This document shows positions 32,066 to 43,800 of a stretch of DNA of 64,000 nt, piece after piece. The notes beneath the pieces were generated by a model that searched no databases, was not told the DNA's origin, and saw only the letters and a program-made list of their open reading frames with translations. Each line of letters begins with the position of its first letter. Positions within the stretch are counted from its first letter, which is position 1. Both the position numbers and the translations under genes were made by a program. Source of the stretch: Nephrocerus scutellatus (lineage: Eukaryota; Arthropoda; Insecta; Diptera; Pipunculidae); contig OX352761.1 of assembly GCA_947095585.1 (NCBI GenBank), positions 56,528,432 to 56,592,431 of the forward strand. The letters run 5' to 3'.

Positions 32066-33560
32066 AGTTCCGTAGTTGAAAAAGTAGATCCACATATTAT
32101 TGACAGTACTTCTTCTTGTTGAACGGCAAATATCCAATGATTCGGATTGTGAAGTTGGATCCATATCTTTCCAGGATAGCTGTCTTTTATGGTTAAGCAT
32201 GTCAATTTCGCATCTGTTCTCGATGGAATGCGTATTGAAGATTGGATGTCGCTGCTTGCAGAAATATTTTCTTTCATCGGTGTTTATACAACTCTGGTAT
32301 TCCGTTTGTGATAATGCAAAATGTTGGTCTCTATACGGAGTTATAGCCAAAAACGATGTTGATGGTTGGAGAAAGATGAAGGAGTTATTTTGCTGAACAG
32401 GCAATGGTATTAGTTTGAACAGCTGGAATATCTGAGTATTTAATAACGGCAGTTTGACGCGAAACAAAATTGCCGCTGGTGTTACTCGTGTTTTGACTCT
32501 TAGCAGCTCGTACAGTTTAGGAAGGTTGTATTCGTCGTATCCAGGCAGTGTTAATGTGGTTGGTATCATCTTGCGAATTTTGTCTAGTTCCGTTAATAGT
32601 TGTCTTGGGGAAAGTAGTAGAGTATTTATTCTTCCTTGATGTGTGTCGGATATTACCGCGAGGATTGCTATTTGAGTTCGTTGAAAGCGGTCCATTATTT
32701 GGGTAATATAGATGGTGACATAGTTAAATACTTCTGTTCTTTGTGACGTTTGATTTGATTTGATCATGGAATCATAAACTATTGTAAGTTGCTGTTTAAC
32801 AATACTAAACTGTTCCTTTATAGACGTTAATGATTTATTTAGAACGTTGCTTGTTGATTCAATAATAGAATGTAGATGTTGTTAATTGTTGTAGGCCATC
32901 TGAATATTGTCTTCTATGTATTGAGCATACTCTTGGTCAAGAAGCCCAAAAAGTTTGTTCGCGATTGTGCCAATAAAATCAAATGGATATCTTCTCTTTC
33001 TTATCGCGATACCGTTTCTGTGATTCAAGATTTCATTCAGATTTTCTGATTCCACAAGGCGCATTTCCAGGAGACTTATGATTGCATTGCAAAAGTTATT
33101 TGGATGGTGAGTCTGTAGTTCCTTACATTTTTCTTTTAGTTGGGTTACACCCTTTTGAAGTCCTTGGAATTCATGCCAATAACTGGACATTTTGAAGTAT
33201 ATAAAAAGATTCCATTCGTCTGTGATAAGTTTTGCTTCGCCAATGTCTTCAAAGTATAATCCTGGGTTATATTTAAAGTGCTGAACTTCTACTGTACTTG
33301 GTTTGCCCCAAGGCAGTGCCTAGTATAAATGAAGTCATCAGTAGCGTTTTGATTGGACCGAGGTAGGGATTTATTTTAGTTTTCCGTTTTGACAAAGAAG
33401 GTGGTCCTGGATTATATCGCTTGCGATTTGGTTTGTCAATGTGTTCATGTTGCTTCTGTATTGATAGAGAAGGTCCTTTAAGTTGTTGTTTTACCCGGTT
33501 TCCCTTTCGTAGGCCATGAGACCGGCTTGTAGATTGGGCTGCTGTGTTTGTTGGCACTGC
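32066..33560 (-). pseudogene. Env-like region, baculovirus F/errantivirus type
   Basis: Minus-strand frames follow pol. 33557-33273 is basic with a hydrophobic stretch (TLLMTSFILGTALG) that could be a signal segment. 33190-32882 contains RKRRYPFDFIGTIANKLFGL, a furin-type basic site followed by the phenylalanine-glycine-rich region typical of F-like fusion proteins. Further ectodomain runs to 32200 and, after a frameshift, to 32066, where the copy is cut before any transmembrane segment. The family call is by motif and position. Confidence 0.6.
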
Positions 33561-33562
33561 AG

Positions 33563-34960
33563 TCAGCTCAGGTTTGCTAGCGGCTTCAGTTTATTTGGTT
33601 GAACCTCTGTAGGAAGAGGGCAAACTTTTGCGATTGATCGTTTTATTTCCCCAGTAGCAATTTTAATATCAACCACTCGAGCGAGGTTGTCTTTTCCTGT
33701 GATATTTCTTAAAACTCGTCCCATCAGCCATTTAAGTGGAGGAAGATTATCTTCCTTAATAAGAACAAGTGTTCCTGGTTGAATATCTTCTTTAGGATAT
33801 TTCCACTTATGCCTCTGTTGAAGTTCATGCAAATATTCGTGCGCCCACCTGCGCCAGAATTCTCGATGCATTGATGAAACTAGATTCCATCTAGCAATAT
33901 AAGTTAGTTGAGATGTGTTTAATTTAGGATCAACCATGGCAGTCAGTGGTGCCCCAATCAAAAAATGGCCTGGGGTGATGTCTTCCAGATCATTTGGATC
34001 AGGAGACATAGGTGTCAGTGGTCGGGAGTTAAGTACAGCTTCGATTTGAGCAAGAGCTGTGGTCAATTCTTCTTGGGTTAAGGATGCACTGGAAAATATC
34101 CGCTTCATATGGTGTTTAGCGGACTTAACTGCTGCTTCCCATAAACCTCCGAAGTGAGGCGATCGTGGAGGTATTGGTTTCCAATCGATGTTTCTTCCAG
34201 CGCAATGCATTTTGATCGATGTCTGGCCTTCTTCAGTAAAAACGTTTGAACAGAGCTTTTTGAGTTCGTTTCGAGCCCCCATGAAGTTTGTCGCATTGTC
34301 TGAAAAGATCTTTGCTGGACATCCTCGCCTTGCCACAAATCGTTTTAATGCTCCCAGGAATGCTTGAGTTGTCAAGTCTGTTACCAGTTCCAAATGTACT
34401 GCCTTTGTTGCGAAGCATATAAAGACCGCAACGTATGCCTTAGTAGCTTGCTTACCCCGGATTCTGTAGTGAATTTGAATTTGTTTAAAGCATCTCATGC
34501 AGTTGTTAACTATAGTTTGCGCTAACCGTTTTCCTCGTATAATCCAGTAATACTGTCGTGCAATTGCAAGTAAGGCTTGGGGCCCGGGATGCTTATGTTC
34601 ATTGTGTAGCTCTGTCATAAGTAATCTCGTAAACTTATGTGAGCTTGGAAGGTTCATTTGATGTTTTGCATCGTATGGAAGATTAGAAGCTTCTAATCGT
34701 CTCCTACTCTAATCACATTTCTATCGTCAAGAAATGGAGTGAGTGAATTTAAATGGCTGCTTTGAAGAATACAACCAGATTTAGTCAGTGATTCTAAATC
34801 TTCTGGAAAGGATATTTCCTGTACGTGTCTTACTATAGTTGTTGTTGCTGCTTTAAGTTCCTGTATCGATATCACCTTATCTAGCAGTCGATAATTTTTT
34901 GCTCGCTTAAGGTTACTGATGAATCGTATAACATATGCTGTTACCCGTTGTAGCAGCTTA
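33563..34960 (-). pseudogene. BEL integrase, first catalytic Asp deleted
   Basis: The zinc-binding region (HKHPGPQALLAIARQYYWII, CMRC) is followed directly by KQATKAYVAVFICFATKAVH, so the usual block with HTGVD is missing by a deletion near 34480. The second Asp (KIFSDNATNF) and the Glu block (PHFGGLWEAAVKSAKHHMKR) are intact, as is the long C-terminal domain up to LKPLANLS. Confidence 0.85.
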
Positions 34961-34979
34961 AAGGAGTTTTTGTGATTGA

Positions 34980-36950
34980 TTCGTTCAAGAAAATGATCCT
35001 GCTAGTTTTGCAGCACAGAGTTCTATGCGGGGAATAGTTTGCTGTTTAATTGGTGCGACTCGAGTTTTGGAGCACGCCAAATGAACGTTGACTTCTCCCT
35101 TTTGATTAGTTGACTTCAAGTACACCACGGCTCCATACGCTCGTTGCGAGGCATCTGAGAATGCATGAAGCTCCATATTGATTGCATCTCTCACTATCAT
35201 ATGTCGAGGAATTTTGAGGTTGTTTAACTTAAGAAGGTCTTTTTGGAAGGCTGTCCATTTTGTGTTCCTATCCATAGGTAGTGCTGCATCCCAATCCAGT
35301 TTTAAAGCCCATAGTTCTTGGATGAAAATTTTAGCCAAAACTATTACGGGACTCACAATTCCAAGCGGATCAAAAATATGGGCAGTATCCGATAATATGT
35401 CTCGTTTAGTTACCCTTTTTGTTTCATTCCAATTCGTTTTTAAAAGAAAGTTGTCTGCTGCAGGTAACCAAGTTAACCCCATTGTTTTGATGGATCCTTC
35501 TTTTTGATCGTGTAGAATAGTTTCCGTTTCACAATCTTGTTTTGGTATCCCCTCAAGAAGAGCTGGTGTATTGGCGCACCATTTTCGTAGTTCAAATTTC
35601 CCTTCACCTAGAAGATTTTTCAGCTCTGACTGCATTTGTAGAGCAGTTTTAAGGTCGTTGCTACCTGTATATCATCCATGTATATATCCTGAAGGATGAT
35701 AGTAGCTCCTAGTGAATGCTGGTTGTCTGCCCCTTTCGCTAGATCATGAAGACATCTGATGGCGAGGTACGGTGCAGATTTGGTACCATAAGTCACGGTG
35801 TTTAGTTGATACGTCTTTAGAGGTTGAGTGATAGATTCCCGCCAAACGATTCGCTGGAATCGTTTACTATAGTCGTTCACAAGTATCTGACGATACATCT
35901 TGGAAATATCAGCCGTGAATACATACTTGTGAGCCCGGAAGCGTAGTAGAATTGAAAACAGATCATTCTGTAGACCTGGTCCGGTGTGTAGAATGTTGTT
36001 GAGGGATATGTTCGAGGATGTCTTTGATGATCCATCGAATACCACTCTTAATTTTTTTGAAGTGCTTTCGGGGCGCAGGACACAATGATGTGGAAGAAAA
36101 TATTCTGGTTTTTTATAAGAGATGATATTTCTTCCATGTTTCTTAATGCAATGTAATCCCGCATGAATTCAATGTATTGTTCTTGAATTTCTGGGTTCCT
36201 TTGAAGTCTCTTCTCCAAGTTGAGGAATCTTCGAACAGCTATTTCCCTAGATTCTCCCAGACTGCTTGGATCATTTGAAAATGGTAGAGCTACGACGTAA
36301 CGTCCAGATTGCGTTCTTGTTGTAGTTTTCGAAAAAATGTCCTCACAATGCTGTTCTTCTTTAGTTAATTGCCTTTCAGTTTTTTGTGATGGGGAAGCTA
36401 GATTTTCTTCCAAGTTCCAAAATTTTTCAACCAGATTGTCTAAGTTATGAGAAGAAGTCTCCACTCCTTTGCCACAAAATAGCGTTGAAGAAACTCCAGT
36501 AATAGTTTTTGCAAGCACGACCCATCCTAATAAAGTGTTTTGTAACGTAGGGCCAGTTTGATTTAATTTTATTTGGCCTACAGAAAGTATTTCTGGATAC
36601 AGTTCTGCTCCGATAAGGAGATCAATATCTTGAGGTTGATTAAAGCCTTTGTCCGCTAATTGGATGTTTTTGGGTATGTCCCACTGGCTGGTATCAATGA
36701 ACTGGTTTGGTTGCTGGGTTGTTATTTTATCCAGCACAAAAGCTTGGTTTTGTGTGCTGTACCCAGTGACTTGAGATTGGAGAGAGATATTGACCTTTTT
36801 GCTTATTTTAAGTGGTCTATTTTCCATTCCGGAGACTTCAAAGATTTCATGTTTCGTAATGAGGTTCAATTTTCTGGCTAGCTTCTCGGTTATGAAGCTC
36901 ATTTGAGAGCCAGAATCGAGCAATGCTCTTGCCCTAATGGCGTTATTTTA
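34980..36950 (-). pseudogene. BEL protease-reverse transcriptase-RNase H
   Basis: Protease starts ALLDSGSQMSFITEKLARKL with the catalytic Asp intact. The polymerase has PHHCVLRPEST, LRVVFDGSSK, YVFTADISKMYRQI (first Asp), TYGTKSAPYLA and IYMDDI, an intact DD pair. Then come IFDPLGIVSPV and the RNase H start MELHAFSDASQRAYGAVVY to RIELCAAKLAG. The rest of RNase H is deleted at about 34980. Frameshifts lie near 36110 and 35640. Confidence 0.85.
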
Positions 36951-38173
36951 TTTGTCCGATTCAGTATGGTCACAACGGCTGTTCCTAACAGCACATATTT
37001 AGACGCCTTGGTACTTCTGGTGACTGCTGAGAGGCTAGTCCTATTGTCAATTATCGGAGCTTGTTGATTCTGATTCCCTGCCATTACATGAAGCAAGGTG
37101 TGATGATATTTGTTGCATTTGGTGCAGTGCGTTGCTCTACATGTTGGAGCTTGGTGTCCGAAACGCAAGCAATTTGTGCACCGATTAAGCGATTTTATCT
37201 TCTGTAGTCTTTCTTGTGGTGCGAATTGCAAAAACTTTGGGCACAAGAAAATGGCATGTTTTTGTTGTCCACAAATGACGCATCTGCTGGTATCTTTTGT
37301 GGATGCAAGAGCTACTTTTGTCCTTCTGTTGGAGTCTTCTGTTCTTCCTGTTTTAGTTCCCAGTGCTTCTAATGACTGGAATCGTACCTCTAGGAATGAT
37401 AGGAAGTCCGTCAAGAATGGCAGAGCCTTTGGTTGTTTAAGAGACTGTTCCCAAAGTGTCAGTGTACTTCTGTCAAGGTTTTTGAGCAGAATGCTTAGTA
37501 GAAGAGGATCCCAATTGCTGGTGTCAACTTGAAGTCCTTTTAAGCTGAGCAGGCATTCTTGTGTGGTGTCGTGCATTACCTTAATTGCGTTTAAACCTTT
37601 ATTCTGAATCGCAGGTTGGCTCAGCAATTTATTAACCTGCGCAGTTACTAATAGCCGCGGGTTGTCGAATCGATCGGTTATTACTTGCCATGCTGCATTG
37701 TAATTGGCATCAGACGTAGTAAAGTGTCTGATGAGTTTTTCTGCCTCGCCTGTTAATGTCGTTTTTAAGTAGAACTGCTTTTGGCAGTTGGATATGTCTT
37801 GCTTATGCACAAGTTCCGTAAACAGATCACTATACTGTTTCCATTGGATATAGTTTCCATCAAATTTGGGCAAAGTGATATTCGGTAGATTTAAAGTTGC
37901 CCTACGTAGGTTGACAGAAGTTGGTGTTGTAATTGGACAGAATGATGGTGGACCATGAACTGTTGATTCTTGTAGTTTGGTCGTAAGCTCAATTTTACAA
38001 TTCTGGACTTCGTCTTCTAGCTGAAAATATTCCGCAGTGTTGTATCCATGCTCGGCTGGATCTTCGGATAGTTCGTTAACTAATCGATGAGTTTCTTCCA
38101 ATTCCGTCCAATACTTCTGAAGTGCATTTAACTTTACGTTGTCGAAGATCGAGCTCCAGGTATCTGCTGCCAT
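36899..38173 (-). pseudogene. BEL gag
   Basis: The open frame continues to 38269, but the codons above 38173 (SAAIFLRQNS...) are antisense of an inverted repeat. The likely start is the ATG at 38173 (MAADTWSSIFDNVKLNAL). It has a DUF1759 region (ITLPKFDGNYIQWKQYSDLF) at about residues 110-260 from that Met and zinc knuckles CVICGQQKHAIFLC, CTNCLRFGHQAPTC and CTKCNKYHHTLLH. The frame shifts near 36945, just before the protease. Confidence 0.85.
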
Positions 38174-38312
38174 ATTTTTAAGACTTAACAACAATCGCTG
38201 TATCGACTGTGCGATTGAGTTCTGTCTTAAAAATATGGCAGCAGATACCTGGAGCTCGATCTTCGGCAACGTAAAGTTAAATGCACTTCAGAAGTATTGG
38301 ACGGAATTGGAA
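38095..38312. repeat. Head-to-head palindrome of the BEL gag start
   Basis: The left arm (38095-38184, minus-strand gag start) and right arm (38226-38312, plus-strand gag start) are near-identical inverted copies. The right arm also encodes MAADTWSSIFGNVKLNAL, then stops. About 40 bases separate them, with a small inner inverted pair AATCGC/GCGATT. Confidence 0.85.
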
Positions 38313-38315
38313 TCG

Positions 38316-39120
38316 TAAATTCCAACTTTGACGTAACGGCGAGAGGAACAATCCTCTATAAGTCCATTCAGACGCAGACGATATTGACATCGTTGGTAGA
38401 AACCGGAACAGGAAGCTTTCATCCAGATAGAGCAGGCGGCACGAAATCTGGGCCTGTACATAAATGAGAGCAAAACAAAGTACATGGTGGCCACGTCTGC
38501 GAGTAGAAGATCCAACATTGGTCCCTCAATTCAGATAGTGGAGCGCGAATTTGAAGTAGTGCAATCCTTTAACTATCTTGGGTCAACTATAGCAGCCGAT
38601 ACCATCATGGAACCAGAAATACGCGCACGGTTGCTTAACGCCAAAATAGTCTACTTTAGCCTGTCAAGATTCTTCAAATCCAGGAACTTAACCATAACAA
38701 CCAAGCTGCTGATATATAAGACAATGGTACCAGTACTTACATATGGATCTGAGACTTGGGTGCTTAGCTAAAAGCATTCTGACCTCTTAGCCGCGTTCGA
38801 GAGAAAAGTCTTACGGAGAATTGTTGGCCCTGTATGTGAGGAAGGACGATTCCGGAGACTCTATAATGATGAGATCTACAAGTGTTACCGCGATGTCGAC
38901 ATCGTGAAGAAAATTAAGCTCGATGGGCTCCGGTGGACAGGACTCTTAGCTCGCATGAGCGAAGAGGATCCTGCTCGGAGAGTCCTTTGCGGTAGGATTT
39001 ATGGAACACGGCAGCGAGGCCGGCCAAGCCTACGCTGGATGGCGTAGACCAGGACGCCCAGAGTTAAGGGATGCCAACTGGATGACTTCGGCTCGAAATC
39101 GGGACCGGTGGAGAGACTTT
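38316..39120 (+). pseudogene. RTE/BovB-type reverse transcriptase fragment
   Basis: Frames match 30366-31462: FEVVQSFNYLGSTIAADTIM, SKLLIYKTMV-type block, LTYGSETWVLS, then a stop and the frameshifted C-terminus. The YADD region is partly deleted (the sequence runs from the SIQ region straight to DIDIVG). It sits directly against the BEL palindrome. Confidence 0.75.
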
Positions 39121-39330
39121 TTGCGGGTTATTGGCCTGGCGCCAACCTTACTTTGAAGGGACTAGCCCGATCATTCAGCTGTACCTGCATTGGAGGAAAA
39201 TTACCAGGGGCCACCACGTGGAGGTTTGATCGCACTTCCACCAGTCAGAGATAGTTACGGTCACCTGTAATTCTAGAGCATTCTGTGTTATTCCCCCTGT
39301 TTCTGCTGATGGCTGACCGCCATCAGTGCA
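39121..39330 (+). repeat. Tail of the RTE-type copy, shared with 13745-13930
   Basis: GGGACTAGCCCGATCATTC and TTACCAGGGGCCACCACGTG recur inverted at 13.8 kb. 39331-39940 holds nothing I recognise. Confidence 0.6.
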
Positions 39331-39944
39331 TTTCCTATGAATGTCTGAAAACTAACTTGCACGAAACACGATGCAGTGTCGATTAAAAAGAGAAAAATCA
39401 ATTGTACTGGTATTGGTATGTTTACGAATAAAGAGGAATTTATGTGCCTCTTACAAGTTTCAGGCGACATTCCTATTTGCTACTGTTCCCTTGCATACAC
39501 TGCTGTTTATTTTTTTCACAAAGTTGGATTTTTCGTGTGCATAATAAAACCTTGTGTACAGAAAGTTCAACTGTACGCATACTAATGCTGTGAAAAAATA
39601 ACAAAAGCGGCTGTATTTGTAAGATGTGTAGAAAAAGTAAACAAACGCATTTTATGAAACGCGCTAACTGGGGTACTGAAAAGAGTGAGAAAAGTAAGTT
39701 GTACTAGATACAGAAAATTTTTATGTGGATTTTTCTCTTTCGTTGATTACCAATACATCTAATTTTGTTAGTTTTTAAGCATGGGTCTGTCAATCAGCAA
39801 AACAACCAAATCCTGTGATCAATTTAAAAATAAAAAACAGAACTACTAGTATGTTACATATAAAGAGGCATATAGAAGCTGCAAGCTTTCTTGATACATT
39901 TTCCGTTTCTTTTGGTTTTTCTTTTCTCTAATAATTTCTTCAAT

Positions 39945-40282
39945 ACTAAATGTCAATAACATCCAAGTTACATAGCATGAGCAAAACGAAACCAACTAGT
40001 GCAGTAGTAGTGATATTATGCTCTCTGTTGGTTGGTTCTCTGCTCAGCTCGCTTTGACTTTTCTTTCATAATTTCTAAAATACTCAATGTCAAAACATTC
40101 AAGTTTCATAGCATGAGTAAAACGAAACCAACATGTGATATTATGTTCTCTGTTGGTTGGTTCTCTGCTCAGCTCGCTTTGACTTTTTTTTAATAATTTC
40201 TACAATAATCAATGTCAATAACATTCAAGTTAAATACCATGAGCAGAACGAAACAAACATGTGCAGTAGTAGTGATAGTATG
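39945..40282. repeat. ~126-136-bp satellite, left part
   Basis: ATGAGCA/ATGAGTA anchors at 39977, 40113 and 40239. Each is followed by AAACGAAACCAAC, GTAGTAGTGATA, TCTCTGTTGGTTGGTTCTCT and GCTCAGCTCGCTTTGACTTT. The array is split by the non-LTR element at 40283-43568. Confidence 0.85.
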
Positions 40283-40302
40283 TTGTTGTTGTTGTTGTTG
40301 TA

Positions 40303-42214
40303 GCAACTATAGATGAGCTGTGTTGTGTGGTGATGCACCACAGTCCGGGCATTGATCGATGATGCTGTCACGTAAGCGGTGTATGTAGCTATTCAGAAAA
40401 GAGCTCCATCCAGATCTCAGTTGTGCCAGGGTTGATCTGGTTTGTCTGGGGAGGTTTCCTCGCTTTGATGTATAGGGTGAGGGCGACCTCCCAACACGAT
40501 GTTAATTTGGCGATCATCTAGTGCGGCGCTGACTGACGCTTGGTGAATTGCATTAAGGGCTGCTTTATAGTCTGCTGGATCTAGAGGTGTATGTGCGATG
40601 AATTGGTTTGTCTCTTCGCGGAACATACGAATATCTGATCAGGTATGCCTGGGTGGTGTGTTGAGGGTGAGCAGGTCACGGTTCGGGTGATCGGGTTTGT
40701 GACATGCCAGTAGGAATTGTTTGGCGAGAAGCTCGTTGTGCTCTTTCACTTTAAGAATTTGGGTTTCTTGATGGAGATGGTCCTCATGTGACATGCGGTG
40801 GCAGCCAGTGATGATGCGAAGAGCAGCATTCTGACAGGATTGAAGCTTCTGCCATTGTGTGCGGCAGAGGCGAGGTGTCCAAATGGGTGCCGCATAATTT
40901 TGTACCGATCTGCCAATCGCTTGATATGTGGTACGAAGGGTTTTTTGTACTCACCCAATGTACTGCCCGCTAGGGATTTGAGGACTTTATTTCTGGACAT
41001 GACTCGTTTGTTAATGTTTTCCGAGTGAGTCGAAAATGTCAGCAGATTGTCGAATCCAAAATCTTTGGATGTTTGATTGTAGGGATTGTACTGCCGTGTA
41101 TCGAGATGTCGAGCTGTAGGTTTACTTCTTTGGTCCAGGTGGTGAAAAGTGTAGCGGACGATTTTTCTGGAGACAGGATTAGATTTCGACTAGTAAAAAA
41201 GTCTTCTAGTGTATCGAGGTAGGCGTTGATGTTTCTGCAAATGGCAGGGATGTCCTTGCCTGAGGAAAGAATAGTGCAGTCGTCTGCGTACGATATCAAT
41301 TTGACTCCGGTAGGTGGTGCAGGGAGTTTTGCCATGTAGTGGTTGAAAAGTGTCGGTGAGAGGACCCCTCCTTGGGGTACACCTTGCTTGACTTTCCTGA
41401 ATGGCGATTTTTTGTTCCTAAATTCGACGTATGATTTCCTACCATTAAGGTAGTTGGTAAGCCAACGTTTCGTGGTGTTGGAAAGTTGTGACTCTAGGAT
41501 GTCTTGTAGTAAGATGCCTAGGTCAACGGTGTCGAATGCCTTAGATAGGTCCAGTGCAACAAGGACAGTGCGGTCACAGGGACGCTGTTGGTTAAGTCCT
41601 TGCGAGATGAGTGTTGTGATCTCCGAAAGGGCTGTGGTTGTGCTTCGCTGCTTGCGAAAGCCGTGTTGGTGTTCAGCTAAGTGGAGTTTGGAATGAAGCT
41701 GTGGAAGTAGTATAGCTTCTAGTATTTTCGCTGTTGGAGACAGGAGTGAAATTGGACGATACGAGGATCCTTGAGCTGCCTGTTTACCGGGCTTGAGTAG
41801 GGGAATAATTCTGCCCGTTTTCCAAAGGTCAGGGATGTCCAATGTTTCAAGTGAGAGGTTAAAGATTTGAGTGAGGTAAGTGATACCTGTTGAGCCAAGA
41901 TGTTTGAGCATAATCGTTGCGATTCCATCCGGTCCAATGGATTTGGAAGGTTTTACACTGCGTATGGCTAATTCAACTTCGGAGGGAAGTAGAATATGTG
42001 AGGTGTAGTCGTGGTCAAGGCTGTGCCGCTTCCTGAGGGTAGTACGCTTGCTCTTGTTACAGTGCGGTGGGTGTTCTATGAACTGGCGGCAGAACATTGA
42101 GGAACATTTCCTGGGGCAGTCTTGTTGTGTGCTGTTGAATGTGATGGCTGTTATGTCTCTGCGACTGGTGGTGTTGGAGAGCTCCTTGATAGTGGACCAG
42201 AGTTTCTTTGAGCC
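40303..42214 (-). pseudogene. Non-LTR ORF2: reverse transcriptase and C-terminal knuckle
   Basis: An open frame from 42214 reads SVKPSKSIGPDGIATIML, YRPISLLSPTAKILEAIL, HQHGFRKQRSTTTALSEI, VALDLSKAFDTVD (first Asp), VKQGVPQGGVLSPTLFN and ISYADDCTIL, intact. A frameshift near 41045 moves to VMSRNKVLKSLAGSTLG and RMLLFASSLAATACH. The end has TLAQLRSG and CPDCGVSPHNTAHL-type knuckle residues near 40320-40430, in more than one frame. Confidence 0.85.
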
Positions 42215-43568
42215 CCCGTGACAAGATTGAAGGTACTCCAGCCATTTAGTTGACTTGGTTGGTTGACTAGGCGATCAATCTCGTGATTTAGTAGATCGAT
42301 TCTGGTACTCGCGGGGTTGATGCTGCGAATATGATCACGTTCGTTAGCGAGCTGGACTGCTTCTGCTGGGAAGTTGGGCCTAATTATAGGTATTCTGCCG
42401 GCTGGAATGAAACATACAGCTGCTCTAATGATGATCCGGCGGAGGATCTTTTCACCTGAAATTGCGTTGGTGGGGGGTGGTAACTGTCCCAATTGTCTGT
42501 CGACAAACCTAGTGAAACTTGGCCAGTCCGCCTTAGCATAATTGACAAACGTGCGTTTTTCCGTTGACACAAAGTTATCGGCTTTATCCACAGTTATGAT
42601 GATCGGGATATGGTCGGAGTTTAACGCTATGTCTGTTCTCCATGATGTACAAGCTAACAAAGTGTCGCTTACTATGCTGATGTCTAGGGAGCTGGAACAG
42701 GTGGCACAGATCCTGGTGGGTGAGTTTTCATTGATGGTACCAAAGTTTGAATCATCGATTTGCTCAGCAATATTCGTGCCGCGACGATCATTCTCCAGAT
42801 TCGAGTGCCAGCAATCATGGTGAGCGTTGAAATCCCCGACAATCACGCGGTTACCGTCTGTTAGTAGATGTTCTAAAGAAGGAAGGTAGCCGGATGTGCA
42901 GCATGTTGTTGGTGGAATATACACATTTGTTATTTCGATTAGGGTGTCGTTTTAATTGACTGCAATAATTTGTGTTTCGAGGTGTGGATCGGGTGTGGTG
43001 GGTGCAGGTGTTGGCATGAGTCTGTAGTTGACCGAGTTGTGTACGATGAACGCAAGACCTCCTCCGCCTCCACTGTTTCTGTCCTTGCGTATTATGTTAT
43101 AGCTGGTGCTTCTGGATAGCAAGCAGGAGGGAGTGAGCTTTGTTTCTTGTATGACAGCAATTAAGATCCCATGGTGCTCCATATAGTTTGTGATTTCTGT
43201 TACTTTCCCTCGTAAGCCGTTGCAATTCAGATGCATCACAGCGAAAGGTATGTGGTGTTCCTGTGTGGTGTGTTGGTAGATTGCGGGTGGGGGTGAGACC
43301 GCGGATGTTGGTTTAATGTTGATGACGCTGTCTGTCGGATTGTGACTGGTTATTGGGGATGTTGTAGGTGGAGTGTGAAGTTGTGGGGTTGTCTGTACTG
43401 TTTGATTGTAGCACCATGGGGCCAATAAGTTGGCGGTCCATTGATGACAGTTATTAAGTCCGGAGCATGTTCTAAGATGACACCAGTTCTCACAGCCATT
43501 GCATTTGACGGAAGAGTCATTGCCGTGTATGCGGCTTTGGCATACTGATCAGTGCCAGGTAGTGTTGA
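42215..43568 (-). pseudogene. Non-LTR ORF2 N-terminus: PHD-like finger and APE endonuclease
   Basis: The first codons form a cysteine finger (SSVKCNGCENWCHLRTCSGL). Endonuclease motifs are HLNCNGLRGK, VIQETKLTP (catalytic Glu), RKDRNSGGGGGLAFIVHN, VIVGDFNAHHDCW, SLDISIVS and LNSDHIPI (catalytic His). One in-frame TAA lies at about 42950, after IIAVN. The frame shifts at a G-run near 42220. Confidence 0.85.
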
Positions 43569-43800
43569 TAGTGATAGTATGCTCTCTGTTGGTTGGTTCT
43601 CTGCTCAGCTTGCTTTGACTTCATTAATTAATTTAATAATTTCTACAATACTCAATGTGAATAAAAGTCAAGTTACATAACCATGAGCAGAACGAAACAA
43701 AAATGTGCAGTAGTAGTTATAGTATAGTGTCTGTTGGTTGCTGTTGCTCGTCAGCTCGCTTTGACTTTAATAATTTCTACATTACTAATTGAATTGAATT
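43569..43800. repeat. ~130-bp satellite, right part
   Basis: Continues the array of 39945-40282 after the non-LTR element, with an ATGAGCA anchor at 43683, then a diverged unit. 43801-44017 is AT-rich with nothing recognised. Confidence 0.8.

Larger units (their letters stand above)
32066..38173 (-). mobile_element. Roo-like BEL/Pao retrotransposon with env, degraded
   Basis: On the minus strand it has gag, protease, reverse transcriptase, integrase and an env-like region in BEL order over 6.1 kb. Neither LTR is present: the 5' side ends in a palindrome at 38183 and the 3' side is cut by the repeat at 32065. At least four frameshifts, an RNase H deletion and loss of the first integrase Asp make it dead. 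Confidence 0.88.
40283..43568 (-). mobile_element. Jockey-like non-LTR retrotransposon with 13-bp target duplication
   Basis: TAGTGATAGTATG flanks the element at 40270-40282 and 43569-43581. The 3' end (left) is a (TTG)n microsatellite read as (CAA)n on the coding strand. The copy is 5'-truncated but nearly intact in ORF2: zinc finger, endonuclease, reverse transcriptase with YADD, and C-terminal knuckle. I see one nonsense codon and two to three frameshifts. Confidence 0.9.

Noticed and set aside
37110..37532. 140-codon plus-strand frame
   Set aside because: It is the antisense shadow of the BEL gag zinc-knuckle region and has no family resemblance.
38174..38269. N-terminal extension of the BEL gag frame
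   Set aside because: These codons are antisense of the inverted gag-start repeat; MAADTW at 38173 is the more likely start.
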